A stretch of DNA of 64,000 nucleotides from Corylus avellana. Lineage: Eukaryota; Streptophyta; Magnoliopsida; Fagales; Betulaceae. The DNA is taken from contig NC_081547.1 in the NCBI RefSeq assembly GCF_901000735.1, forward strand, positions 11,267,156 to 11,331,155, read 5' to 3'. Shown here piece after piece: positions 21,735-32,110 of this stretch (within the stretch, counting starts at the first letter, position 1; the number at the start of each line of letters is the position of its first letter). The position numbers and the translations under genes are program-made. Below the pieces are notes generated by a model that saw only the letters and a list, made by a program, of their open reading frames with translations, made no database searches and was not told where the DNA came from.

Positions 21735-24361
21735 AGCTGATAGGTGGAGGAACCACCATCAGCTTGGACTTAAGAGAGAGGAACCGAGAAGATGAAAGAC
21801 CTTTAGTCAACACATTTGCAACTTGATCATTGGTGGAGATGAACTTGATAACAACATCACGATTGAGGACCTTTTCTCGAACAAAATGATAATCCACCTC
21901 AATGTGCTTCGTACGAGCATGAAATACTGGATTGGATGCCAAGGCTAAAGCACTTAGATTATCACACCATAGAACAGGGGGTACTTTGAGAAATATGCCA
22001 ATTTCTTTGAACAACATCCTAATCCAGAAGAGTTCGGCTGTGGTGAGGGAGAGAGCTCGATATTCAGCTTCCGTGCTTGATCGAGAGATCACAGCCTGTT
22101 TCTTTGCACTCCAAGCAATAAGACAATCACCAAGAAAGACAGCAAAGCCGGTGGTGGACCTGCGGTCATCAGGGCATCCTGCCCAATCTGAGTCACAAAA
22201 GGCATTGATCTGCAAGTTACTCTTGGTGTAGTACAAACCATGATTGGAAGAACCATTAAGATACCTCAACACTCGTTTGGCTGCAACCCAGTGAGCAGAG
22301 GCAGGGGCATGCATGTGTTGACAAAGTTGATTAACGGAGTAAGCAATTTCTGGACGTGTAAGTGTACAATATTGTAAAGCACCTACAATTTGCTTGTAAA
22401 CTGTGGGATCAGTCAAAAGATCACCTTCATATCTAGAGAGTTTGGAGCAAGAAGCACAGGGAGATTTGGATGGTTTGGAGTCTGCCATGTGTGCTTTGCT
22501 AAGTAGCTCAAGAATATACTTGGTTTGGCAAAGATGAAGACCAGAAGCAGTGCGAGTAACCTGAATGCCAAGAAAGAAACTTAAGGGCCCTAAGTCCTTT
22601 AGAGGAAATTCCTTCTGCAACTTCTTAATGAGGGCAGAGATAATGGCAGGGTGAGTACCAATAATAAGAATATCATCAACATAAACAGCATGTACACTTG
22701 AACAGAGCCATGTAAGTAAATAAACAAAGAGGTATCCACTAAAGATCCCTTGAATCCAAGTTCCAACAAGAAATTAGAGAGACGAGTGAACCAGGCTCTA
22801 GAGGCTTGCTTGAGACCATAAATGGCTTTGTGAAGTTTACATACTTGATCAGGTGGCGTAGTGTGAACAAAACCTGGTGGCTGCTCCATGTATACCTCTT
22901 CTCCCAATGACCCTTACAAAAATGCATTAGACACATCAAGTTGTTTGATGGGCCAGTCAAAGTGGACAGCAAGAGTAAGAATAATTCTAATGGTAGAAGC
23001 TTTGATCACGGGACTAAAGGTTTCAGTGTAGTCAATACCACTTTGTTGATCAAAGCCCTTAGCTACTAGTCTTGCCTTGAACCTCTCTATACTTCCATCG
23101 GCTTTCCTCTTGATTTTAAATACCCATTTGTTTCTGATCACATTGTGAAACTTGGGTCTAGGGCATAAAGTCCAAGTGCAATTTTGAATGAGAGCATCAT
23201 ATTTCAACTGCATTGCAGCTTTCCATCTTGGATCAGTGGCAGCCTGTCTATAGGTCACTGGTTCAAACTCAGGTAGTGTGGCTTGGTAGAGTTGGAAATC
23301 AGGGAAGGACTTAGGTTGTAGTGATCCAGTTCTAGACCTAGTAGTCATAGGGTGAGTAGGTGGTTGTGGTTTAGATGGGACAGAGGCTACTGGTGAGGTT
23401 GATCCATAAGATGTTGAGGGAGATGGTGAGTGAATAGGGGATGCAGGGATAGATGGAGCAGGAGCTGCAGTATGGTCAGAAACAGGGAGAAGTAAGGGAG
23501 CATCACCTTGTGCTGTAATCTTGGATGGCGATGTGAGTTGACTTGATCCTTGGCAGGGAATGATTGCTCATCAAAGATGACATGCCTCGATAAATATGCT
23601 TTGTTAGTGACAGGGTCTAGACATTTGTACCCAGCAAAGTTGTAGCCTAGGAAGATACATGGCTTAGATCTATTTTCTAGTTTGTGCAAACCAAAGGGCC
23701 TAAGGAGAGGATAACAAAGACAGCCAAACACTCTGAGTTTTTGATAGTTTGGTTCCCTATGATAGAGTTTAAAGTATGGTGAATGATATTGCAAAACTGG
23801 AGTAGGGAGCCTATTGATGACATACACAGCAGTGAGAGAGGCATCAACCCAATACTTATTGGATAGATGGGAGTGAGCTAAGAGGGTTAGGGCTGTTTCA
23901 AGAATGTGTCTAAGTTTTCTTTCAGCCAAACCATTTTGTTGAGAGGTATGAGGACATGTTTTCCAATGAAGTATACCATGTTTTGTTAGAACTGATTGAA
24001 ACTGGAGAGAATTATATTCACCTCCTCCATCAGATTGGAGTTGTTTGATTTGGGAGGTGAACTGATTTTCTACTAGAAGTTTGAATTTAACAAAGTGTTC
24101 AAAAACTTCTGATTTGGTACGTAAAGGATAGATCCAAGTAAATCTTGAAAAATCATCAACAAAGATAACATGGTATTTGTAGCCACTAACCAATTGAATT
24201 GGCGATGTCCAGACATCGGAATGGATTAGTTCATGGGGTTGCTTGGATACACGATTGGATGCTTGAAAATGCTGCTTTTTACTCTTGCCAAGTTGACATG
24301 AAATGCATGTAGAATTTTTATTAAAATTAAAACTTGTAACAGGAAGAGAAGTGTTCTTGAC
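21735..24361 (-). pseudogene. Copia element 1 pol (integrase, reverse transcriptase, RNase H), broken
   Basis: Minus-strand Ty1/copia polyprotein from the C-terminal end of the GAG-pre-integrase Cys motif (CISCQLGKSKK) at about 24290, through the integrase core (HVIFVDDFSRFTW, LQSDGGGEYNSL, ending near 23387), RT fingers (KWVFKIKRKADGSIERFKARL), and RNase H ([28 protein letters not shown]). Lesions: a stop near 22911 just after LDVSNAFL, and a frameshift before the YVDD catalytic motif, which is read in a different frame from the upstream RT. The 5' half is cut at 24362 by a hAT insertion, so gag, protease and 5' LTR are absent. Confidence 0.85.
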
Positions 24362-24545
24362 TAGTCCTGGGTATCGGTCAAAACGGTCCGGTTAAGGACC
24401 TTATCGGTTATTAACTGATAATTTTCGGTTAAACGGTTTATTAACCGATACCGAACCAATAAGAATTTTAACCGATAATTTTGGTTAAAACGGTACACGG
24501 TTAAACGGTCCGGTTAAACCGGTTAACCGATTTAACCGAGAGCTT
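24362..24545. repeat. subterminal repeats of the second hAT
   Basis: Many short direct and inverted copies of 'cggttaaacggt', 'aaccgata' and 'ggtccggtt' crowd the first 180 bases, a pattern typical of hAT ends and unlike the AT-rich sequence that follows. Confidence 0.8.
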
Positions 24546-25437
24546 TATATTGATTTATTTTGTTGGGCCAAAAACCAAAAATGAGTTTTTTTTTTTTTAC
24601 TTTTGAGAGCCCAAATACTTTTTGCTGGACTAAAATAACTTATTAAAAATGAGTTGTTTTAGGGCCCAAATACTTTTTGTTGGGACCCAAATATTTGTTT
24701 TTTGGGCTAAAAATTGAAGCTTTTTTATATTGATCCACTTCAACTTTTTTTTTTTTTTTTTTTTTTTAATATTATAAAATACATTTTTCCAAAGCAAATG
24801 GACTAATTAACATAATGAATGCTAATTAGACTAGCAAAACTAGTTAATGAAAAATGCTTTTACCAAAGGCAAAGAAATCTCATCAAATGCCATCACTTAA
24901 AAAAAAAACATCAAACCTACCCAAACCCAAATTAAAATAAAATTCATTAATGAATAATAAACAAAGTATTAACTAATTAAAGTCACTTAGCAAAAGGAAA
25001 ATAAGTCATGGGCAACACCATTACACAAATATAAAAGTGAGAAAACATAAAGATAGTGATCAATATGGATAAACATCAACATCAACACGGTTACACAATA
25101 ATTTCCTTGAGCCACCTCAAACATAGATTATCTTCAAGACTTCAATTCCTTAAATTTGCTTCCTTCAATAATCCAACAAATCAAAACATAAATAAAGTGA
25201 ATCGCTATTAGTAATTAATATTAAAGAGTAAGAAATAAATATCAAATAAGAAAAAAATAAGATGCAAAAAACTTACCAAATACTTTAAACAAAACATTAC
25301 CCCGCAAAGTTCATCCATTAAGCCTTAATTCGCGTCAAATGTGAGGGAATTAGACAAAATTTCTACCACAATGAAATTTTTAAAGGATTAGTAAAAATAA
25401 TTTAATCAAATAATTAGAATAATGAATAAATTTGAAA
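24546..25437. other. non-coding AT-rich interior of the second hAT
   Basis: No coding potential recognised. Contains T and A homopolymers (near 24585, 24745 and 24898) and the region downstream of the minus-strand transposase stop. Confidence 0.55.
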
Positions 25438-27650
25438 TTAACAAATATTACCCGACTCAAGCTTGTAGCTTTCTTCATCTTCAATATCAGGCAAGAGTGA
25501 CTCAACATACTGAAAATTGGGAGAAGATCTCAACCAATTTTGACAACAAATAAGAGCTTCCACTGTTTTCGGAGCCAAAGAACTCCGAAAAGGATCTATG
25601 ATGCGACCTCCGGTGCTAAAGGCCAACTCAGAAGCAACATAAGTAAGTGGAATTGCCAGGACATCTCATGCTATCTCGGCGAGAACCGGAAACTTTACCT
25701 TATTTACCCTCCACCATTTTAAAATATCAAAGTTGTCACTTGGTGTCTTCACCTCTTCCGTATAATATTGCTCTATCTCTGTCCGACACATCATCACATT
25801 TTTGGACGCCCGAAATGAATGGTAAATAGCTAAAGCATCTTTCTTATTAGTACCCACACCCACACCTTCGGAACTTGTGCAACTACTCTCTTCATTTCCA
25901 AACCTAGCCCCATTTTCATTCTTAGCATATTGCTCATATAACCGGCTCAAGACATCCTTTAATTTGGTAACAATTTCTTTTGCTTTTACTAGACCCACAT
26001 TCGTCGGGAACCAAAATTCCAAAACATTTATCTTGTAACGTGGATCAAGCACCAAAGCAACAAACAACAAGGGGTTAATAGCCAAAAAATTTCCCCAATA
26101 CTTATCATATTTCTCTTTCATTTGCATTGCCATGGTACTCAATGAATAATCATTACTTTCACAATACTCATCCAAACAATGATAAACATTTTGAAGAATA
26201 CCAAAAAAAAGTTAGAAGTTGAGTACAAGGAACCCGACATCTGAATTGTTTCGTCATAAAACACACACAAGAATTTAACAATGTGTCGAACCTTATTCCA
26301 ATCATCTTCATTTGGAGCCCCCAACACATCCCTCCCTCCACAATCATCATTCAAATAATGTACAAAATTCGAATCTTCATCTAACATAAGATTAAATGCC
26401 CTTTCATACTTTTGTGCCACCTCCAACATGGTATAAGTAGAGTTCCATCTAGTGGAAACATCAAGAGTCAAGGAAGACCGACACCCAAGATTCTTCCTTT
26501 CTACACAAGACTTAAAGAGGGCTAATCTTTGGAGGGATCCCTTCACATATTTCACCATATTTCGGACCCTTTCAATTGAATCATGTGCACCCTTCATACC
26601 CTCCTTCACAATTAAATTTAGAACATGGGCACAACACCTCACATGAACAAACTCATGGCGACAAATAACATCATCATTGGACATATTTCTTTTACTAAAC
26701 TCACTAATTGCTTTATCATTAGCACTTGCATTGTCAAGTGTTATCGCCAACACACGGGTAATCCTCCATTCCACCAAACATTGCTCTATTTCCTTAGTAA
26801 TCGTTATTGCCTTGTGATCCAACACTTGGCGAAATGCCAATATTCTTTTGTGATATTTCCAAGTAGAGTCAATGAAATGTCCCGTTACAACCATATAATT
26901 CATATTCTGAATCGAAGTCCAAGTGTTAGTTGTCAAACAAACCCTTTGACCAACCATCAACAACTTCTTTTTGATTATTTCTTTTTTGGTCATAAACAAC
27001 TTAACACAATCCTTCATCACTGTATAGCAAGAAGGAAGCTCAAAAAGAGGCTCAAGAACCTTAAACATTTTCTTAACACCCATCTTCTCCACAATTGAAA
27101 AGGGAAATTCATCAACAATGATCATTTCACAAAGAGTCTCCCTAATAAGTTTTTCAGAATACTTCCCAACAATTAGGTTATTACCAATACTACCATCACT
27201 CTGACTCTGCCCGGCCATAAAGATGAATTTAGATTGAGAGCCATCTGTTTTTGCTTTTAAGCTCTTATACTTTTGGCATTTTCTGAAATGGTACAACATG
27301 CTAGAGGTGCCATTGTTTGTCCCATGACATTTATACTGAGCCCCACAATAGTTACAACTTGCAATAGGAGCCTCTTCAGAACTATTTGCATATTTAGTAA
27401 AATGGTCCTATACTGAAGATCTTTTTGTTCTTAATCTTTTTTTACAAGGGATTGGGGGTCGTTGACCACGAGTCCGACCATGAGATGCTCCCCTAGAACC
27501 CCTAGAACCAGCACATCTAATCCCTTGGGTATCAAACTCATCAGATTCATTAATATCATCAAAGGTTTCTTCATCAAATGTGTCTTCATCAAAGGTTTCA
27601 TTATCATCTATGCCTATGGGACAAGAAGCACTAGTTGATGTCGAAGGTCA
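25438..27650 (-). pseudogene. hAT transposase of the second hAT, broken
   Basis: Ac-like hAT transposase on the minus strand. From the right: acidic N-terminus, BED-type zinc finger near 27360-27270 (CNYCGAQYKCHG, then HFRKC), RNase-H-like domain (VCLTTNTWTSIQNMNYMV; ITLDNASAND; VHVRCCAHVLNL; STRWNSTYTML), DUF4413-like block (KYDKYWGNF; LDPRYK) and the C-terminal dimerisation motif (ELAFSTGGRIIDPFRSS). Lesions: a TAG near 27408 before the zinc finger, a frameshift near 26165 that splits the reading into two overlapping frames, and a TGA near 25664 just before the dimerisation domain. It is related to, but clearly distinct from, the transposase at 14833-17102. Confidence 0.85.
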
Positions 27651-28250
27651 AGGTGCAGCCATATGAACTTCTGAAGTAAAAAGTAATAGTTGATTTTAAT
27701 TAGCTAATGTGACAATGTTTGACCTGTGGGCTATGACTAAAACTCAAACTAATGGTTGGTTTTAATTAGCAAAATTAATTTGCTGATTTATGGTGTTCAT
27801 AAAACTGAGTTTTTCACCTAATAGTGCAAAATGCAAATCAAGGATTCAAGATGCATGTGTAATGTGTTATCCAGTGAACCCGTGGCCGTGGGTACCATAA
27901 AATAAGCTAAGAAAAGTTTTCCCATTCTCAACCACCAACAAATCAACAACGAAATAATATCAAAACACAACACTGAAATACCCATTCTAAATCTCAACCA
28001 ACAACCAAAGATTTTCCAAACTATTGAGCATAATTCATAAACGATTTCGTTACCTGAAGCAAGGGCTCAGAGCTTGATTTGGTGGGAAGTCGGAAATTGG
28101 AAGTGAACTGAAATAATTCACACACGGTGCACTGCTTGAGGTCAAAGATGCCAGATAAGAAAACAACAAAAGAAAAAAAAAATTCCAGAGTTTACGGTTT
28201 ACCTGTAACAGAGAGGCGAGGAATCAAGCGTTTCTGATCATACTGGGACT
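27651..28250. other. upstream region of the second hAT transposase
   Basis: No gene seen. AT-rich, with the likely promoter and untranslated leader of the broken transposase; no convincing TATA element stands out. Confidence 0.45.
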
Positions 28251-28384
28251 TTGGGAGTTTGGGACGAGTGGATTTGGTTGAATAGGCTAGGCAATCGGAG
28301 ATTCAGATCAAGTGAGCAACGGCCGTGCAAGGTGCACTTACAGAGTTACAGTGGGTTCACTGGGTTCGACCGTTCGAGACTTCG

Positions 28385-28490
28385 AGTCTCGCGAGAGAGG
28401 CGAGAGAGGGGAGAGACCAGGAGAGTGAGAGACTCGGCTTGCGAGTTGCGAGAGAGGCGAGAGAGGGGAGAGACCAACAGAGTGAGAGAC
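28385..28490. repeat. two direct ~58-bp repeats abutting the gap
   Basis: The block 'gcgagagaggcgagagaggg' followed by 'gagagacca..agagtgagagac' occurs twice in tandem, the second copy ending exactly at the N run. The array probably continues into the gap and may have caused the assembly break. Confidence 0.85.
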
Positions 28491-28590
28491 NNNNNNNNNN
28501 NNNNNNNNNNNNNNNNNNNNNNNNNNNNNNNNNNNNNNNNNNNNNNNNNNNNNNNNNNNNNNNNNNNNNNNNNNNNNNNNNNNNNNNNNN
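28491..28590. other. assembly gap (100 N)
   Basis: Exactly 100 N. It hides the right end of the second hAT. The 5' half of Copia element 1 expected on the other side is not there; a different Copia element follows instead. Confidence 0.99.
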
Positions 28591-30031
28591 AACCGAAAAC
28601 CTTCAAAAAATTGTAGTCAGGTTGAATTTTGAAAATAATTTCAGAAGGAGATTTTTTTTGTAAAGTGTTTGTTGGCATTCGATTTATAAGATAACATGCT
28701 GTGACAAAAGCATCTTCCCAAAAACGAAGGGAAACAGATGCATGAGAGAGAAGAACTAATCCAGTTTCGACAATATGTCGATGTTTTCTTTCAATAGCCC
28801 CATTTTGTTGATGGATATGAGGACAAGATAGTCTGTGAGTGATGTCATTTTGTTGAAAATATTTATGGAGAGAGCGGTATTCGCCTCCCCAATCAGATTG
28901 GACACACTTGATTTTTCTGTTAAAAAATCGTTCAACGTAAGATTGAAATTTAACAAAAATATCAAAGACATCACTTTTGCGCATAATTGGAAAAAGCCAA
29001 GAATAACGACTAAAATCATCCATAAATGAAACATAATATCTGAAACCAGATTTTGAACAGATGGGAGAAGGACCCCAAACATCTGTGTACATTAATTCTA
29101 AAGGAAATTTACTACGATGTAGAGACTTGGAGAAAGGGAGTTGATGACTCTTGGATCCAAGGCAAGCAGCACAAGACATGGAGTCCTTTTTATTTTGCAA
29201 AAATGGAAGCTTGAATGAAGATAAGACACGACGAATGACACTAAAAGCTGGATGACCCAAACGGGAATGCCAACTTGACACAGACGCATGTTCACCCACC
29301 AAAGCAGTTGGATCACGCACTTTATTGACGTATGAAAAAGGAGGAATGATATAAAGCCCGTGATTACTCCGCCCTTGCAGAAGAGTGTTCCCCGTAGCTT
29401 GGTCAAAAAATTTATATGGGTGAAATTCAAAATAAGTTTTTGTAGCTTTGGTAAATTGATGCACAGACAATAGGTTTTTCCGAATTTGAGGGACATGGAG
29501 AACATTATTTAATTGAAATTGAAGAGAAGGGGTAGAAATTTGGGCAGTCCCAATATGCTTGATAGAAAGCCCAGTACCATTATCAACACGGATTTAGTCA
29601 GAACCACCATATTCTTCGGCCTTCAAGTTGAGATTGGCAAGATCCGAAGTGATGTGATGCGAGGCCCCAGAGTCTGGGTACCAATTGTGATCCACAAGGG
29701 AGGGAGGTGCAGCAACATAGGCGTGAGCATTTGATGTATGCTCTTGTTGAAAAGAATCATCAAATCGGTGGTGACATGTGAGAGCTCCGTGACCAGTTTT
29801 TAGACATACCTGACAAAAAAGTCGGGATTGAGAATGAGAGGATCGTCCACCACGCCCCTTGCCACGCTGATTTCCAAATTGGTAAGGTGGACGATTTTGC
29901 TGGGAGTATCTCCCACCACAGCCATAATTAGAATTGGATGGAGAATGGCGGTCTCCACGTCCACAGGTTGGCCTATTTTTAGTCACAAAGTTGGCATCTC
30001 CAGGAGCAGCATCTAGTGTTGCAGCAGTCAT
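28591..30031 (-). pseudogene. Copia element 2 (gag zinc knuckle, protease, integrase)
   Basis: Minus strand, from 30031: Gly/Arg-rich gag tail, CCHC zinc knuckle (CQVCLKTGHGALTC), aspartic protease (WYPDSGASHHIT), GAG-pre-integrase (SSWHSRLGHPAFSVIRRVL; CAACLGSKSHQLPF), and integrase core (VSFMDDFSRYSWLF; VQSDWGGEYRSL; HIHQQNGAIERKHRH), ending at the gap after FLKVFG. A TAA interrupts the frame between protease and GAG-pre-integrase near 29594. The N-terminal gag domain and a proven LTR are missing on the right; 30040-30250 may be an LTR remnant but was not verified. Its integrase differs from elements 0 and 1, so this is a third element. Confidence 0.85.
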
Positions 30032-30250
30032 TACGGTTGAGAGGAGTGAGAAAAAAAATCTGAATGGGTAGTGAGATGGGAAAAGAAAAAAAAAAATAAT
30101 AATAATAATAGGTGGCAGGAAAGAAAAACTGACGTGAGTAAAAAAAATAGCTCTATACCATAAGGACTTTGATAATTAGAAGTATTTTCAAATGTACTGC
30201 CTTACTTTAACATTGGTATAGGCTTTATATTTATAATTAAAGTTGTTACA

Positions 30251-30270
30251 NNNNNNNNNNNNNNNNNNNN
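30251..30270. other. short N run (20 N)
   Basis: Twenty N between the Copia 2 remnant and the P450 pseudogene; the size differs from the other gaps and may reflect a sized or unresolved stretch. Confidence 0.95.
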
Positions 30271-30283
30271 TAAAAAAAAAAAA

Positions 30284-31545
30284 AGAGGAAACTGTTTTCT
30301 GTCATTCTCGGTGATCTTCTAGGCCGTGGAATTTTCAACGTCGACGCCGACTCGTGGAGGTTTCAGCAAAAAATAGCAAGCTTGGAGCTTGGTTCCATCT
30401 CGGTTCAGACCTACGTGTACGAGATTGTCACCTCTGAGATCCAATCCAGGCTAATCTCTCTTACAATCTGTAGCAGGAAAAGAAGACAGAGTTTTAGACT
30501 TGCAAGACGTGTTTCCCCGCTTCTCCTTCGATAACATTTGCAGATTCTCGTTCGGTTAGACCCAGGTTGTCTCTAGCTGTCGCTTTCCATGTCTAGTTTC
30601 GCGCTTACCTTCGACCTCGCGTCGAAATTATTGGCGAAGCGAGCCATGGCGGCCTCGCCGATTATCTGGAAGAGAGTTGCTACAGCTATGTTCTCGTGCT
30701 CTATTCTTGGATTTGTGCCTCCTGTTCTGTGTTCCTCTGTGTGGTTGCTAATCCTTGTTTGCTTTTGGGTTGGGCTTTATCGTGGTCTCTTCCACCTCAT
30801 ACTTGGATGAGGTGTGTGCTACCGGACTTGCCATTGCCGGCAGAGACACGATGATCATCAGGAGGGACATTAGAGGGAGTTTTGTTGTAAAAAATACATG
30901 GTTTCTTGCTCTTTCCATTTTTGGAAATTAAAAACTTCGAGAACAAAGATCCAAAGAATTTGCCACCAAGATCAAGTTTTGTTGGAGAAAGAGAAAGAGC
31001 AGACACCCACGACATTTGTGACCCAGGCATTGGTCAAGTTTTTTTTCCAATTTTTTTTTTGTTTCATTATTCTGCAAAAGAAAGAAAAAATGGCCCTCTT
31101 CGGAGAATATGGGGACTCTAGCTCCGACCATGTCAACTATGATGGTCTCGCTGCTGCCAGTCCTTCCACCAGTGAATGCTGGCACGGCTACTTCCCGAGC
31201 CTCTGTCTAGGTCCTGCCAAAGACAAAGGTGAGACCAACCTTATTATGATTAGCGAAGTCCTTCACAACTCTGTGGAATGGTTTGCTAAAGGAAGCAATC
31301 AAAACGGTGCATACTTTAGCCACCGAAATGAAAAATCAGCAGCGGATAATGGGCTGTTCCATCCAAAATGACCTCCTCTCAAGATTCATGGCTTCCATCG
31401 AGGACGACGAATATCTCTGCGACATCGTCGTAAGCTTCATATTGGCTCGACGTGACACGGTGGCCTCCGCCTTGACAAGCTTCTTGTATTTGTTATCGCA
31501 GCATTCGGGCATTGAGGCTGCAATTCGGGTCAAGTTGGAGCGGGT
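30284..31545 (+). pseudogene. cytochrome P450 pseudogene, CYP94-like
   Basis: Plus-strand remnant resembling CYP94 fatty-acid hydroxylases: LGRGIFNVDADSWRFQ and YEIVTSEIQSRLISL (30310-30460), then VLDLQDVFPRFSFDNICRF in another frame, then FALTFDLASKLLAKRAMAAS (30600-30660). An unrelated ~580-bp segment (about 30685-31265) follows, after which P450 sequence resumes with LLKEAIKTVHTLATEMK and NDLLSRFMASIEDDEYL, and the I helix (RRDTVASALTSF), where the usual Gly of the AGxDT motif is Arg. The pseudogene stops near 31545, before the ExxR and haem-binding cysteine. With stops, frame changes, an insertion and no haem domain, it cannot be functional. Confidence 0.82.
30685..31265. other. unidentified ~580-bp insertion in the P450 pseudogene
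   Basis: Separates two parts of the P450 reading that are adjacent in the family. It holds two short open frames without recognisable domains and a long T run near 31039. No terminal repeats or target duplication could be made out. Confidence 0.45.
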
Positions 31546-32110
31546 CAAGGGTATTTTAGGAATTTCAAGGGCATTTTAGGAATTTTAGGTTTTTTTTTTA
31601 TAAAAAAAAAAAAAAAAATTTAATAAAGAATAAGGGTATTTTAGGAATTTCACAACCCTCCATTAGAATTTCATAGAAAATCCTAACGGAATGGGCAAAG
31701 TGAAAGGAAATAAAAATTTGATACATCAAAGTGAGAGATTTTGAACAAGGCAATGAGGGGGTGCCTGCAAAAATCGCGAAAGTTTGTGAGGGTAAGTGAA
31801 GTTTTCCCAAAATAATTTATATTATTTCTCTTATTTTAATAAAAAATAAAAATAAACTATACCAAACTTAGTAGTAACTTTTGTAAGTAGAACGTTAAAT
31901 TCACAAATTTGAGATTTTGTAAAGGTTCCACATGTGAAACACAACCTCATTTACTTGAACTACAAGAAAATATATGGGAGATGAAATTTTCCATGGTCCA
32001 CCCCACTATCTTAATCATTGAAGATAATCCCATTACAGAATTTCATGTATGATTGATGATCTGAGTCATTTATCTCCACCATATAATCTTAATGCTTCAA
32101 TAATATGAGA
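31546..32110. other. spacer downstream of the hydroxy-acid oxidase gene
   Basis: Contains two short 'attttaggaatttt' direct repeats and an A run near 31600. This includes the 3' untranslated region of the gene on the minus strand. No other feature seen. Confidence 0.5.

Larger units (their letters stand above)
24362..28490 (-). mobile_element. second hAT transposon, right end in gap
   Basis: Interrupts Copia element 1 at 24362 with a hAT-like terminus (tagtcctgggtatcgg) and encodes a decayed hAT transposase on the minus strand. The left flank ttcttgac (24354-24361) would be its 8-bp target duplication; the right terminus is not seen before the N run at 28491, so neither the duplication nor the inverted repeat can be verified. 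Confidence 0.7.
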
